Shown here piece after piece: positions 1 through 9,521 of a stretch of 64,000 nucleotides of DNA. The notes beneath the pieces are model-generated. The model made no database searches. It had not been told where the DNA came from and saw only the letters and a list, made by a program, of their open reading frames with translations. The stretch comes from an uncultured SAR116 cluster alpha proteobacterium (GTDB lineage Bacteria; Pseudomonadota; Alphaproteobacteria; Puniceispirillales; Marisalimonadaceae). Position 1 is the stretch's first letter. Every line of letters starts with the position of its first letter. The stretch is from positions 1-64,000 of the forward strand of contig CACNWE010000003.1 in the NCBI GenBank assembly GCA_902623995.1, in the 5' to 3' direction. Made by a program: the position numbers and the translations under genes.

Positions 1-6
1 ATATTT

Positions 7-966
7 ATGGGTATGTTAATGTTTAAATCATTAAAAATACTTGTTTCTATACTTATGTGTTTATCATCAAGCTTGGCATCTTCCCAATCAATTGATGGTC
101 TTCAAGAAATTGTAAAACTTCAACAAGATAAGATTACTATTATAGAGGACAATTTAAAAAAACTAATTGGATCTATTGAGGAGCAATCAAATCTAAATAA
201 AAATAATGCTAATTCAAAATTATTAGATAACCAAATAAATGTCATTAACCAAAAATTAAAATTATTGGAAAGTAATATTAATAATATAACTAACTTAGCT
301 TATAATTTAGACTTTGCACTCAAAAGAATAGAACGTCATTTAGAGTTATCTTCAATTAATGAAAAAAAAGATACAAAAAAATTAGAAAATTTTAAAATCA
401 AAAATGAATATAATGTTGCAAATAAACCTGAAATTAAACAGGAAAGTTTAAGTTCAAAGTCAGAGGGAGTTTTGGGTTTTATTAAGGAAAGTGATAATAA
501 AAAAGATAATTCAGTAGAAACAGTTGTTAGTAAGCAGAGGAATAAGACTGAAAAGAAAACTTTATTACCAAAAGGAACGGCTGAAGAAAATTTTAATTAT
601 GCCCTGGATCTAGCAAGTCAGCTTGATTTTGAGAATGCTGAAAAAGCTTTTAAAGAATTTTTAATAATACACAAAGAAAGTGAAAAAGTTGCTGATGCAC
701 AATATTGGTTAGGTAGAGTGTATTTTGCGCAAAAAAAATTTGAAGAAGCTGCTATTGCTTTAGCAGAATTCAACAGTGTTTTTCCAAATGATTCAAGATT
801 CCAAGAAACAACATTATTAATTGCAGAGTCTGCTGTTAATTTTGCTCCTAAGGATCAGCTGTGTGATATTCTTAAACAATCACTTGAATTTATGGTTAAT
901 CCATCTGATAAATTTGTAAAGAGAATTAATATACTAAAAAATAAAAAACAGTGTACTACTGAATGA
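7..966 (+). CDS. cpoB: Cell division coordinator CpoB (YbgF), TPR protein
   Basis: Periplasmic partner of the Tol-Pal system that helps coordinate outer-membrane constriction with peptidoglycan synthesis. The 319-residue product has a signal peptide (a lysine, then a hydrophobic stretch to about residue 24), a polar helical region of about residues 30-115 fitting the trimeric coiled coil, an Asn/Lys-rich linker, and C-terminal TPR repeats from about residue 192 (ENFNYALDLASQLDF, then QYWLGRVYFAQKKFEEAA). Met codons at 7, 13 and 19 are all possible starts; the last gives the tidiest signal peptide. Only six bases precede the gene here. In relatives tolB and pal lie upstream, which I cannot check. 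The stop overlaps the tilS start as ATGA. Confidence 0.85.
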   Translation: MGMLMFKSLKILVSILMCLSSSLASSQSIDGLQEIVKLQQDKITIIEDNLKKLIGSIEEQSNLNKNNANSKLLDNQINVINQKLKLLESNINNITNLAYNLDFALKRIERHLELSSINEKKDTKKLENFKIKNEYNVANKPEIKQESLSSKSEGVLGFIKESDNKKDNSVETVVSKQRNKTEKKTLLPKGTAEENFNYALDLASQLDFENAEKAFKEFLIIHKESEKVADAQYWLGRVYFAQKKFEEAAIALAEFNSVFPNDSRFQETTLLIAESAVNFAPKDQLCDILKQSLEFMVNPSDKFVKRINILKNKKQCTTE

Positions 967-2255
967 TCTCAAAATTTGATGATCATTTTAACAAATTAAT
1001 TAAAAGCGTTAATAGTAATAATAAGTTCATACTTGGTCTATCTGGTGGAATAGACTCTATGGCATTATTACATCTAATTAAAAATTTTATAGATGATACA
1101 AGAAATTTATCTATAAAATGTACACCATTAATTATTGACCATAACCTTAGAGATGAATCTGAAAGAGAATCAAAAGAAGTTAAGAAAATTTCCCAAAATC
1201 TGGGTTTTGATACCCAAATCAAAAAAATTACTTTATCTAAGCCGAATGGTAATATTCAAAATTGGGCGAGGAAGCAAAGAAGAAATATATTATTTCAAAA
1301 ATGCTTAGAATTATCAGCAAATTTAATTTTGGGGCATCATTTTGATGATCAAGCTGAGACATTGTTTATGCGTATTACAAGAGGATCTGCTCTAGATGGG
1401 CTCTCAGGAATGAGTGAAATAACCTCATGGAATGGTATTTTTATCATAAGGCCCCTTCTATCTTATAAAAAAGAACAGATTAAAAACTATGTACGAAATA
1501 AAAAAATTTGTTATTTTGAAGATAGCTCAAACATTAATGACAAATTCGAAAGAGTAAAAACTAGATTTTATTTAGATTATATAAAACAAAATATATGGCC
1601 TAACATTACTAAGGATCTTAATTACTTCAGTAACTTAAATTCTAATTTATTAAAAAAAACCGACTATTTTTTTAATATTTGGTATAATAAAAACATAATA
1701 ATCCATGAAGGTGGAGCTATTAGAGTTGATTATGCAAATTTAAGAAACATTTTTGAAAAATCGCTATTATTTGCTATAAGAATAGTAGGGAAAATCATCC
1801 AAACCGTTGGAGGAAATGAACATGCACCTAAAAGAAAGAAAACATCTCATCTGATATCTTTTTTATTTTCAAAAAAATTTAAAAAGAAAAGTCTTGGAAA
1901 TGTAAGTATTTCTATTAGCCAAGGTTATGTTTTCTTTATAAGAGAAAATAGAAATTTAAATTTTGGCCTAAAAATAGAACAAAATAAATATTATATATTT
2001 GATGGAAGGTTTTTAGTTAAAAGTTCACTCAGAGGAAAGCTTGTGAAATGTAAAAATAGAGAATCTGTGGTAATAGATAATAAAAATCCCTTTTATAAAT
2101 ATGGTATTTTGATAAATAATACAATTCCTCACTTAGAAACTCTTGAAGGTAAGACTATCAACCCCCATTTGAGTATTATAAATCAAAATTCAAAATTCAA
2201 CACCGCTAGAAATAAAGGTTTTAGCCTCTACCTACTTAATAGAATTTTGGTGTGA
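963..2255 (+). CDS. tilS: tRNA(Ile)-lysidine synthase TilS
   Basis: Converts the wobble C of the CAU-anticodon tRNA-Ile to lysidine, using ATP and lysine, so that AUA is read as isoleucine. The PP-loop ATPase motif SGGIDS is at residues 27-32, followed by the conserved [10 protein letters not shown] segment and RPLL about 60 residues on. At 430 aa it is full length with a diverged C-terminal substrate-binding part. It overlaps cpoB by 4 nt. The cpoB-tilS-ftsH order is a known proteobacterial arrangement. AUA codons are common in this AT-rich DNA, so the enzyme should be essential. Confidence 0.93.
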   Translation: MISKFDDHFNKLIKSVNSNNKFILGLSGGIDSMALLHLIKNFIDDTRNLSIKCTPLIIDHNLRDESERESKEVKKISQNLGFDTQIKKITLSKPNGNIQNWARKQRRNILFQKCLELSANLILGHHFDDQAETLFMRITRGSALDGLSGMSEITSWNGIFIIRPLLSYKKEQIKNYVRNKKICYFEDSSNINDKFERVKTRFYLDYIKQNIWPNITKDLNYFSNLNSNLLKKTDYFFNIWYNKNIIIHEGGAIRVDYANLRNIFEKSLLFAIRIVGKIIQTVGGNEHAPKRKKTSHLISFLFSKKFKKKSLGNVSISISQGYVFFIRENRNLNFGLKIEQNKYYIFDGRFLVKSSLRGKLVKCKNRESVVIDNKNPFYKYGILINNTIPHLETLEGKTINPHLSIINQNSKFNTARNKGFSLYLLNRILV

Positions 2256-2283
2256 TAACTGTTTAATTAAAAAAAGGAAAATA

Positions 2284-4215
2284 ATGAATAATTTTGGAAA
2301 AAATATAGCAGTTTGGGTTATAATATCACTTGTTTTAGTTGCAATCTTTAATGTTTTTCAAGGTGGTTCGTCTAAAACTCAGGGAAATGTAATTGCTTAT
2401 TCTGATTTTTTAACCAGAGTAAATGCTGGAGAGGTTAGAGAAGTGAGCATTCAAGGTGATAAAATATTCGGAGCTTCGAGTAGTGGTGTTCCCTTTTATT
2501 CATATATTCCTAAAGAAGAAAATTTAGCTAATAAACTATCTGAAAAAGGTATAAAAGTAACCTCAGAACCTGATGAAAGCAGTATGCCTGGAATTTTGTC
2601 AGTTTTAATTTCATGGTTTCCAATGCTACTTTTTATAGGTGTTTGGATCTTTTTCATGAAACAAATGCAGGGTGGTGCAAAAGGAGCAATGGGTTTTGGA
2701 AAATCTAAAGCAAAACTTCTCACTGAGCATAGAGATAAAGTAACATTTAAGGATGTTGCAGGTATCGATGAAGCTAAAGCTGAGTTGGAAGAAGTTGTGG
2801 AATTTTTGAGAGATCCAAGTAGATTTCAAAAACTTGGAGGTAAAATCCCTAAAGGTGTTTTACTTGTAGGTCCTCCTGGTACTGGTAAAACATTATTGGC
2901 AAAGGCTGTTGCAGGTGAGGCTGGTGTACCATTTTTTACTATTTCAGGTTCAGATTTTGTTGAAATGTTTGTTGGAGTTGGTGCATCTAGAGTAAGAGAC
3001 ATGTTCGAGCAAGGGAAAAAAAATTCACCTTGTATTATATTTATTGATGAAATTGATGCAATGGGTAGACATAGAGGTGCTGGTTTAGGCGGTGGTAACG
3101 ATGAAAGGGAACAGACACTTAACCAACTTTTAGTTGAAATGGATGGTTTTGAAACAAATGAAGGCGTAATTTTAGTTGCAGCAACAAATCGACCAGATGT
3201 ATTAGATCCCGCTTTACTTAGACCTGGCCGCTTTGATCGCCAAGTTGTCGTGCCAAATCCTGATATGATCGGTAGAGAAAAAATTCTCAGAGTACATATG
3301 AAAAAAGTACCACTTTCTTCAGATGTTATCCCAAAAACTTTAGCTCGAGGAACGCCTGGTTTTTCAGGTGCAGATCTTGCTAACTTAGTAAATGAAGCTG
3401 CATTATTATCAGCAAGAAAAGGTAGAAATAATGTTAGTATGGTTGAATTTGAAGAAGCTAAAGACAAAGTTATGATGGGGTCTGAAAGAAGATCAATGGT
3501 AATGACAGAGGAAGAAAGAAGACTTACAGCTTATCATGAAGCAGGTCACGCTGTTGTAGCAGCTTATTCCCCTGCAAGTGACCCAATACACAAAGCTACT
3601 ATCATACCTAGAGGTAGGGCGCTTGGTATGGTTATGAGATTGCCTGAAGGTGATAGAGTTTCAATGGCTAAAGACAAACTATATGCTGATCTCAGAGTTG
3701 CTTGTGGTGGTAGAATAGCAGAAGAAATGATATTCGGCAAAGAAAAGGTAACCACTGGTGCCAGTTCAGATATTAGAATGGTTACTGATATAGCTAGAAG
3801 AATGGTTACAGAATGGGGGCTTTCTGACAAACTTGGTTTTTTAGCTTACGAAGCTAATGAACAGGAGGTTTTTCTTGGTAGATCAGTTTCACAACAAAAA
3901 AATGTATCAGACAACACAGCATCTATAGTTGACGAAGAAATTAGAAGGATTGCAGACTCTGTATATTTAGATGCTCAAAAAATGTTAAAAAAATACTCTA
4001 AACAGTTAAAAAGAGTAGCTGAAGCATTGCTTGAATATGAAACATTAGATGGAGATCAAATAAAAGATTTATGTAAGGGATTAAATATATCTATAAAGAA
4101 ATACGATGATAAAGATGACACTCCTAAGGCAAAAAAACCAAAAAAAAGAGCTGGTATTCCATCAACTGCTTCCGCAAAACAAACAATTGTCACAAATGAA
4201 ATAGATAATTCATAA
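2284..4215 (+). CDS. ftsH: ATP-dependent zinc metalloprotease FtsH
   Basis: Membrane-anchored AAA+ protease that removes damaged membrane proteins and regulatory substrates; in other proteobacteria these include LpxC and sigma-32, both encoded in this window. Seen in order: a first membrane helix (about residues 8-25), a periplasmic segment, a second helix (about 103-124), Walker A GPPGTGKT (196-203), Walker B with FIDEIDA, the second region of homology with the [18 protein letters not shown] segment, and the zinc site HEAGH (about 418). Length (643 aa) is normal. The gene lies 28 nt after tilS, with an AAAAAGGAAA ribosome-binding stretch just upstream. Confidence 0.97.
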   Translation: MNNFGKNIAVWVIISLVLVAIFNVFQGGSSKTQGNVIAYSDFLTRVNAGEVREVSIQGDKIFGASSSGVPFYSYIPKEENLANKLSEKGIKVTSEPDESSMPGILSVLISWFPMLLFIGVWIFFMKQMQGGAKGAMGFGKSKAKLLTEHRDKVTFKDVAGIDEAKAELEEVVEFLRDPSRFQKLGGKIPKGVLLVGPPGTGKTLLAKAVAGEAGVPFFTISGSDFVEMFVGVGASRVRDMFEQGKKNSPCIIFIDEIDAMGRHRGAGLGGGNDEREQTLNQLLVEMDGFETNEGVILVAATNRPDVLDPALLRPGRFDRQVVVPNPDMIGREKILRVHMKKVPLSSDVIPKTLARGTPGFSGADLANLVNEAALLSARKGRNNVSMVEFEEAKDKVMMGSERRSMVMTEEERRLTAYHEAGHAVVAAYSPASDPIHKATIIPRGRALGMVMRLPEGDRVSMAKDKLYADLRVACGGRIAEEMIFGKEKVTTGASSDIRMVTDIARRMVTEWGLSDKLGFLAYEANEQEVFLGRSVSQQKNVSDNTASIVDEEIRRIADSVYLDAQKMLKKYSKQLKRVAEALLEYETLDGDQIKDLCKGLNISIKKYDDKDDTPKAKKPKKRAGIPSTASAKQTIVTNEIDNS

Positions 4216-4241
4216 AATAATAAAGTTTCATAGGTATATGG

Positions 4242-5378
4242 ATGGCTTTTGTTAATAAAACAAAATATTTACTAGCACCACCATACTGCAAAACAGCTGA
4301 AACTTTTATAAGTCCTATACCCGGCTCACCCTCTGAACTTTCCGATGGTTTAAAGTTGGCAGGTGGATGGAGATGTTTTAAAAACTTAAGAATACTTCAA
4401 AAAAAAAAAGATAAATTGATTGAAGTTCAAATGTCTTTTCAAGAATTTCTAAAAGTTGCTAAAAATTATAGTAAAAGTTCTTTAACGGAAGCCGAATTTC
4501 AAATAGATAATTTGGTAAATAAAAGGCTTCCTTTTGCAAAACTTGATATGTCAAAATCACATATAATGGGTGTAATTAATATGACACCAGATAGTTTTTA
4601 CAAGAGTAGTCAAACCAATAATATTAATATTCTAAATAAAAAATTTAACGAGATGATAAATGACGGAGCTTCTATTGTAGATATTGGAGGTGAGTCAAGC
4701 AGACCTGGAGCTAAAAAAATTTCAGTATTTGAAGAAAAATGTAGAATTTTTGAACCATTAAAACAGCTTAAAAATTGTAAGATAGATACGTTAATTTCAT
4801 TAGATTCACGAAATTTATCAACAATGAAGTCATGCCACAAAATAGGTGTAGATATATTTAATGATATAACGGCATTTAAGGAGAAAAATAAAATTGAATT
4901 TATCTCAAAAATAAGTTCGCCTGTAATAATAATGCATATGCAAAAAGAACCAATAAATATGCAAATAAATCCTAAATATGATTTCGCTCCTATTGATATT
5001 TATAAATTTTTTTCCAAAAAAATTTCTGATTTGATTGATGCAGGTGTAAAAAAATCAAATATTGTTGTAGATCCCGGAATTGGGTTTGGAAAAACATTAT
5101 CTGATAATTTAGATATTCTAAAATATTTACCAATTTTTCATGGTTTAGGAGTCCCAATTTTGATTGGAGTAAGTAGAAAATCACTAATTAGTGAGCTTAC
5201 AATTTATGATTACAAACTTCGTGGCAAAAATAAAATAAACATAAAACCAAGTAAAAGGTTGAGTGGTTCTTTAGCTTTTGCTATTCATGCACACATGAGT
5301 GGTGTTCAAATATTACGAACTCATGATGTATTTGAAACAAATCAGGCTTTGATATGTCAAAAGTCAATAAATTTATAG
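4242..5378 (+). CDS. folP: Dihydropteroate synthase FolP with N-terminal extension
   Basis: Condenses p-aminobenzoate with hydroxymethyl-dihydropterin diphosphate in folate synthesis. The TIM-barrel DHPS domain starts near residue 105 and carries MGVINMTPDSF, DIGGESSRPGA, DPGIGFGKT and GVSRKS. The first ~100 residues are extra relative to the ~280-residue E. coli enzyme and contain LAGGWRCF. As I recall, alphaproteobacterial FolP proteins share a similar N-terminal segment, so this looks like a lineage feature, not a fusion artefact. It lies between ftsH and glmM, the classic order. No folB or folK follows. Confidence 0.93.
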   Translation: MAFVNKTKYLLAPPYCKTAETFISPIPGSPSELSDGLKLAGGWRCFKNLRILQKKKDKLIEVQMSFQEFLKVAKNYSKSSLTEAEFQIDNLVNKRLPFAKLDMSKSHIMGVINMTPDSFYKSSQTNNINILNKKFNEMINDGASIVDIGGESSRPGAKKISVFEEKCRIFEPLKQLKNCKIDTLISLDSRNLSTMKSCHKIGVDIFNDITAFKEKNKIEFISKISSPVIIMHMQKEPINMQINPKYDFAPIDIYKFFSKKISDLIDAGVKKSNIVVDPGIGFGKTLSDNLDILKYLPIFHGLGVPILIGVSRKSLISELTIYDYKLRGKNKINIKPSKRLSGSLAFAIHAHMSGVQILRTHDVFETNQALICQKSINL

Positions 5379-5389
5379 GATAGACATAC

Positions 5390-6763
5390 ATGATACAAAC
5401 AACATTTAGCAGCAACCAAAGGTTATTTGGTACCGATGGAATTAGAGGTACTGTAAATAAAGATAAGGTTACTGCTTTAATGGCTGTAAACTTAGCTATG
5501 GCTGCTGGTGAATATTTTTATGGAAGAGCAGGAACCAAAAGGTCACGTGTGTTAATTGGAAAAGATACTAGGTTATCTGGATATATGCTAGAACCTGCAC
5601 TTGTAGCGGGTTTTACTTCTGTAGGTTTGGATTCTATTACTACTGGTCCACTTCCTACACCAGCAATTGCTCATTTAACAAGGGTATTAAGGTGTGACTT
5701 AGGAGTTATGATTTCAGCTTCACATAATCCATACGAAGATAATGGATTAAAATTATTTGGTGCTGACGGATTTAAATTAAATGATGAAGTTGAAAATGAA
5801 ATTCAATCTAGAATGATTAGTGGTCCTATCCTTGCAAAGTCAGAAAATTTAGGCAGGGCAAGAAGGATGGAAGATGCAATTGGAAGATACTCTGAATTTG
5901 TTAAACAAATATTACCCAAACGCGAAGATTTAACTTTTATGAAGGTAGTATTAGATTGTTCCAATGGTGCATCATACAAAGTTGGCCCTGAAGTATTATT
6001 TGAACTTGGAGCTGATTCTGTAATTATTGGAGCAGAACCTAATGGTAAAAACATAAATTTAGATTGTGGTGCAATGTTTCCAGAGAACATGGCAAAAATC
6101 ACAAAATTAGAAGGAGCAGATTTAGGTATTGCTCTTGATGGCGATGCAGATAGAGTAATTTTTTCAGACGAAAATGGTGAAATAATTAATGGTGACCAAA
6201 TAATTGCAGTACTAGCTAAAGAGATGCAAGATCATAATGAATTACTTAATAATCAGGTTGTTGGTACTTTGATGTCTAATTTAGGATTAGAAAATTATTT
6301 AAATAAATTAAATATACACCTCCACAGAACAAATGTAGGTGATCGTTATATCTTGGATAAAATGATTAAATCTAACGCTAAACTTGGAGGCGAACCATCT
6401 GGACATATATTACTCGGTGATTTTTCAAAAACAGGTGACGGGTTGCTAATCGCAATTAAAATATTGTCTCTTCTTAAAAAGTCAGGTTTAAAGGCCTCTG
6501 AATTTTTAAGACCATTTAAACCAATACCTCAATCCTTAAAAAATTTAAAAAATATAGATAAGAATGTTCTTTTAAATAAAAATATAATTAATTTAGTAAA
6601 AAAACAGCAGGAAGAATTGGGAAACAAAGGAAGGATTATATTACGACCTTCTGGAACGGAAGATTTAATTAGAATTATGGTAGAGTGTAACGATTTAAAC
6701 CTAATAAATGATACTACTGAAATTATTTCTAATGCTATAATTAAAGAAAATGACAATAAGTAG
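5390..6763 (+). CDS. glmM: Phosphoglucosamine mutase GlmM
   Basis: Interconverts glucosamine-6-phosphate and glucosamine-1-phosphate, the step before UDP-GlcNAc, and so feeds both peptidoglycan and lipid A synthesis. Seen: FGTDGIRG near the N-terminus, the phosphoserine loop ISASHNP with the catalytic Ser near residue 111, the magnesium loop DGDADR, the sugar-binding GGEPSGH, and RPSGTED near the C-terminus. At 457 aa it is full length. It lies 11 nt after folP, and its 3' end overlaps thiD by 14 nt. Confidence 0.97.
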   Translation: MIQTTFSSNQRLFGTDGIRGTVNKDKVTALMAVNLAMAAGEYFYGRAGTKRSRVLIGKDTRLSGYMLEPALVAGFTSVGLDSITTGPLPTPAIAHLTRVLRCDLGVMISASHNPYEDNGLKLFGADGFKLNDEVENEIQSRMISGPILAKSENLGRARRMEDAIGRYSEFVKQILPKREDLTFMKVVLDCSNGASYKVGPEVLFELGADSVIIGAEPNGKNINLDCGAMFPENMAKITKLEGADLGIALDGDADRVIFSDENGEIINGDQIIAVLAKEMQDHNELLNNQVVGTLMSNLGLENYLNKLNIHLHRTNVGDRYILDKMIKSNAKLGGEPSGHILLGDFSKTGDGLLIAIKILSLLKKSGLKASEFLRPFKPIPQSLKNLKNIDKNVLLNKNIINLVKKQQEELGNKGRIILRPSGTEDLIRIMVECNDLNLINDTTEIISNAIIKENDNK

Positions 6764-7577
6764 AGTAACTAACTTATCCAAAACTGTTTTAGTTATTGCT
6801 GGTTCCGATCCTAGTGGTGGGGCAGGTATTCAAGCTGATTTGAAAACACTTACATCTCTTGGTGTATATGGGATGACTGCAATAACGGCACTTACAGAAC
6901 AAAACACTAAAGGTGTTTCAGGAATATTTGAAATTCCTCTAAACTTTGTAGTTAAACAAATTAATTGTTGTTTATCTGATATTGGAGCGAATGCAATTAA
7001 AATTGGAATGATGCATAATTCAGAGTTGATTAATGGTGTATATGAAGCTCTTAAAAATAATAAAATTATAGGTAACAAAAAAATCAATATAGTTCTTGAT
7101 CCAGTAATGGTTGCTAAAGGTGGACATAGATTACTTAAAGAAGATGCAGTAAATTCATTAAAAAATTTCATAAAAAATACTAATCCCGTTTTAACACCAA
7201 ATATTCCTGAAGCAGAAATACTTACAGGTATTAAGATTAATAATTTGACCGATATGCAAACTGCTGGAGAAAAAATCATTAATCTTGGTGCTAATTTTGT
7301 TGTTTTAAAAGGAGGACATTTGAATAATTCAATTATATCAGATTTATTAATTGGAAGAGAAATTATAGATCAAATAGAAACCAAAAAAATAGAGACCAAT
7401 AACACTCATGGTACTGGTTGTACAATGGCCTCAGCATTAGCCGCTGGATTAGCTAAATCACTTGGCATTAAAGAAGCTTTCCAAAAAGCTCATTTTTATG
7501 TAAATCAAGCTATAATAACATCTCCACGATTTGGCAATGGACATGGTCCAATAAATCATTCCTTTAATATTAATTGA
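6750..7577 (+). CDS. thiD: Hydroxymethylpyrimidine/phosphomethylpyrimidine kinase ThiD
   Basis: Phosphorylates HMP and HMP-phosphate for thiamine synthesis or pyrimidine salvage. The ribokinase-fold motifs are clear: AGSDPSGGAGIQADLKT at the start, DPVMVAKGGHRLL in the middle, and NTHGTGCTMASALAAGL with the catalytic GTGC near the end. Length 275 aa. It is the last gene of the cpoB-thiD run and starts inside glmM. I see no room for a TPP riboswitch upstream, and no other thiamine genes are here. Its 3' end overlaps the convergent GST-like gene by 8 nt. Confidence 0.93.
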   Translation: MTISRVTNLSKTVLVIAGSDPSGGAGIQADLKTLTSLGVYGMTAITALTEQNTKGVSGIFEIPLNFVVKQINCCLSDIGANAIKIGMMHNSELINGVYEALKNNKIIGNKKINIVLDPVMVAKGGHRLLKEDAVNSLKNFIKNTNPVLTPNIPEAEILTGIKINNLTDMQTAGEKIINLGANFVVLKGGHLNNSIISDLLIGREIIDQIETKKIETNNTHGTGCTMASALAAGLAKSLGIKEAFQKAHFYVNQAIITSPRFGNGHGPINHSFNIN

Positions 7578-8235
7578 TTTGTGTATTAATTATTTTAAGA
7601 AGGTTTTTATACCATTGATAAACAGGGTCTTTATCATCTAACAAATTGCATGGACTACAAACATCTACCCACTTTAAATTTCCAAAAAAAATACAATCTT
7701 CTATACCAGGTTTCTTGCCAGATATGTAACCGTTATCTATTATTAATTTCCTAACTGGATCAATCAATTTTCTAAACTCTTCAATAGAAGACGAAACAAA
7801 TGGTACAAATTTTGTAATTGGCCCATTTATTCTTTCTTCTCTTGTCTTTATATAATAATCGACATCATCTCCCTCTAAAACATTCGGTATTTCATGTGCA
7901 ATTATTTTAAATAAGATTGGTAATAATTGTCTTGAAGTCCATAAATATAAAAAATATGAAAAATTTTTTGATGAATGATTTATAAAAATCTTTTTCTCAG
8001 GATAATTTTCGTTTAACCAATTAATTATTTTCCATGAATCACTCACAAAGCCTTCTTTATAATCTAAGATAGGAACTAATTCTTGTTTAGAAAATGCAAT
8101 TTTATCTTTATCAGTAAATCTTACTGGAATAGTTAGGAATTCTATATTGTTTAGAATAAGACATAGTTTTACATTCCAGCATGGAGGACTAAATCTTAAA
8201 TCATTTTTCCCAGATAAATCGAAGAGCTTAAGCAT
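7570..8235 (-). CDS. Glutathione S-transferase family protein
   Basis: The N-terminus MLKLFDLSGK followed by RFSPPCWNVKL matches the thioredoxin-like N-domain of an alphaproteobacterial GST group. An SDSWKIINWLNENYP segment provides the cis-Pro/Ser-Asp type GSH-contact region, and a helical C-domain follows. The ATG at 8235 is preferred over the upstream TTG at 8274 because the domain begins there; this gives 221 aa. Substrate is unknown: detoxification, or dehalogenase/isomerase-like activity, are possible for the family. It is convergent with thiD and divergent from serC. Confidence 0.75.
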   Translation of the reverse strand: MLKLFDLSGKNDLRFSPPCWNVKLCLILNNIEFLTIPVRFTDKDKIAFSKQELVPILDYKEGFVSDSWKIINWLNENYPEKKIFINHSSKNFSYFLYLWTSRQLLPILFKIIAHEIPNVLEGDDVDYYIKTREERINGPITKFVPFVSSSIEEFRKLIDPVRKLIIDNGYISGKKPGIEDCIFFGNLKWVDVCSPCNLLDDKDPVYQWYKNLLKIINTQIN

Positions 8236-8292
8236 TAATTTCTGAGATCCTCTAATTATATTGACTTTTAGCAAATAACCTTTATTTAAATC

Positions 8293-8319
8293 TTGGGTGA
8301 TTGCTTCCCAACAAGCAAT
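8293..8319 (+). promoter_or_regulatory. Candidate structured leader of serC
   Basis: TTGGG (8293-8297) can pair with CCCAA (8307-8311), and ATTGCTT (8300-8306) with AAGCAAT (8313-8319). The helices interlock: they would be either alternative hairpins or a very compact pseudoknot. They end about 20 nt before the serC ATG. A serC leader RNA has been described upstream of serC-serA in alphaproteobacteria, so this may be a divergent member. No covariance evidence is available from one sequence. Confidence 0.4.
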
Positions 8320-8339
8320 AACATTTTTATGAGGTTAAT

Positions 8340-9500
8340 ATGACAAGACCGTTAGTCAAGCCAATTCGTTCAGAATTTTCGTCTGGACCTTGTGCAAAAA
8401 GACCTGGGTGGTCTTTAGATGTATTAAAAAAAACGCCACTTGGCAGATCCCACAGACATAAAGATTGTAAAAATAAATTAAAAAAAGTAATTGAGCTTTC
8501 TAAATCAGTATTAAATATTCCAGATGATTATTTAGTAGGTATAGTGCCTGGATCTGATACGGGTGCTGTAGAAATAGCAATGTGGAACCTCCTAGGAGCA
8601 AAACCAGTAACAATGTTAGTCTGGGATAGTTTTGGTGCAGATTGGGCCAAAGATATTCAAGTACAATTAAAACTTAAAGATCTTGACATTGTAAAAGTAG
8701 ATTACGGAAAATTACCTAACTTAAATAGCTTTGATTTCATAGGTGACGTAGTATTTAATTGGAATGGTACTACAGCAGGAGTATGTGTTCCCAATGGAGA
8801 CTGGATAAAAAATTCACGTGATGGTTTAACAATATGTGACGCAACTTCAGCAGCTTTTGCAATGGATATTGATTGGTCAAAATTGGATGTAGGTACATTT
8901 TCATGGCAAAAATCTCTTGGAGGTGAAGCTGGTCATGGTATGATTATTCTCTCTCCAAAGGCAGTTGATAGAATAAATACATACAGTCCCAATTGGCCAA
9001 TACCAAAACTATTTCAACTAAAAAAAAATAATGAGATAAACTTAGATATTTTCTCAGGTTCAACTATAAATACACCTTCAATGATATGTGTTGAGGATTT
9101 TTTAGATGTGCTTAATTGGACCAAAGAAATAGGGGGGTTGGAAGAATTAATTAGAAGGTCAAAAAATAATTTAAATATAATTAAAGATTGGGTTTTTTTA
9201 TCTAGTTGGGTAGATTTCTTGTGTGAAGATCTTAACAATTTATCAAACACATCAATATGTTTGAAACTCATTGATCCTAAATTAACAACAAAATCTTTAG
9301 AAACAAAAAATATTATAGAAAATAACATAGTAAAGTTGTTAGAAGAAAACAATATAGCTTTTGATATAGGTAGTTATAGATCTGCTCCTCCTGGATTAAG
9401 GATTTGGGGAGGGCCTACAGTTGATAATGACGACATAAAAAATCTATTACCTTGGTTAGATTGGGCCTACCACAAATCATTAAGGGATCTAGATATTTAA
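8340..9500 (+). CDS. serC: Phosphoserine aminotransferase SerC (alphaproteobacterial type)
   Basis: PLP enzyme that transaminates 3-phosphohydroxypyruvate to phosphoserine, the second step of serine synthesis; it can also act in PLP synthesis. Seen: the N-terminal FSSGPCAKRPGW motif of the class V group found in alphaproteobacteria, GRSHRHK, the VPGSDTGA phosphate cup, and the PLP lysine in SWQKSLGGEAG (Lys191). Length 386 aa. A GAGG ribosome-binding site lies 6 nt upstream of the ATG. It is followed 21 nt later by serA, so both pathway steps share an operon. Confidence 0.95.
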   Translation: MTRPLVKPIRSEFSSGPCAKRPGWSLDVLKKTPLGRSHRHKDCKNKLKKVIELSKSVLNIPDDYLVGIVPGSDTGAVEIAMWNLLGAKPVTMLVWDSFGADWAKDIQVQLKLKDLDIVKVDYGKLPNLNSFDFIGDVVFNWNGTTAGVCVPNGDWIKNSRDGLTICDATSAAFAMDIDWSKLDVGTFSWQKSLGGEAGHGMIILSPKAVDRINTYSPNWPIPKLFQLKKNNEINLDIFSGSTINTPSMICVEDFLDVLNWTKEIGGLEELIRRSKNNLNIIKDWVFLSSWVDFLCEDLNNLSNTSICLKLIDPKLTTKSLETKNIIENNIVKLLEENNIAFDIGSYRSAPPGLRIWGGPTVDNDDIKNLLPWLDWAYHKSLRDLDI

Positions 9501-9521
9501 CTATAAATTGAGAGTCAGAAA

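Noticed and set aside
2826-3467. 213-codon open frame on the minus strand inside ftsH
   Set aside because: Its product is rich in Ser/Pro/Thr with no family motif. It is the shadow of a strongly conserved ftsH frame.
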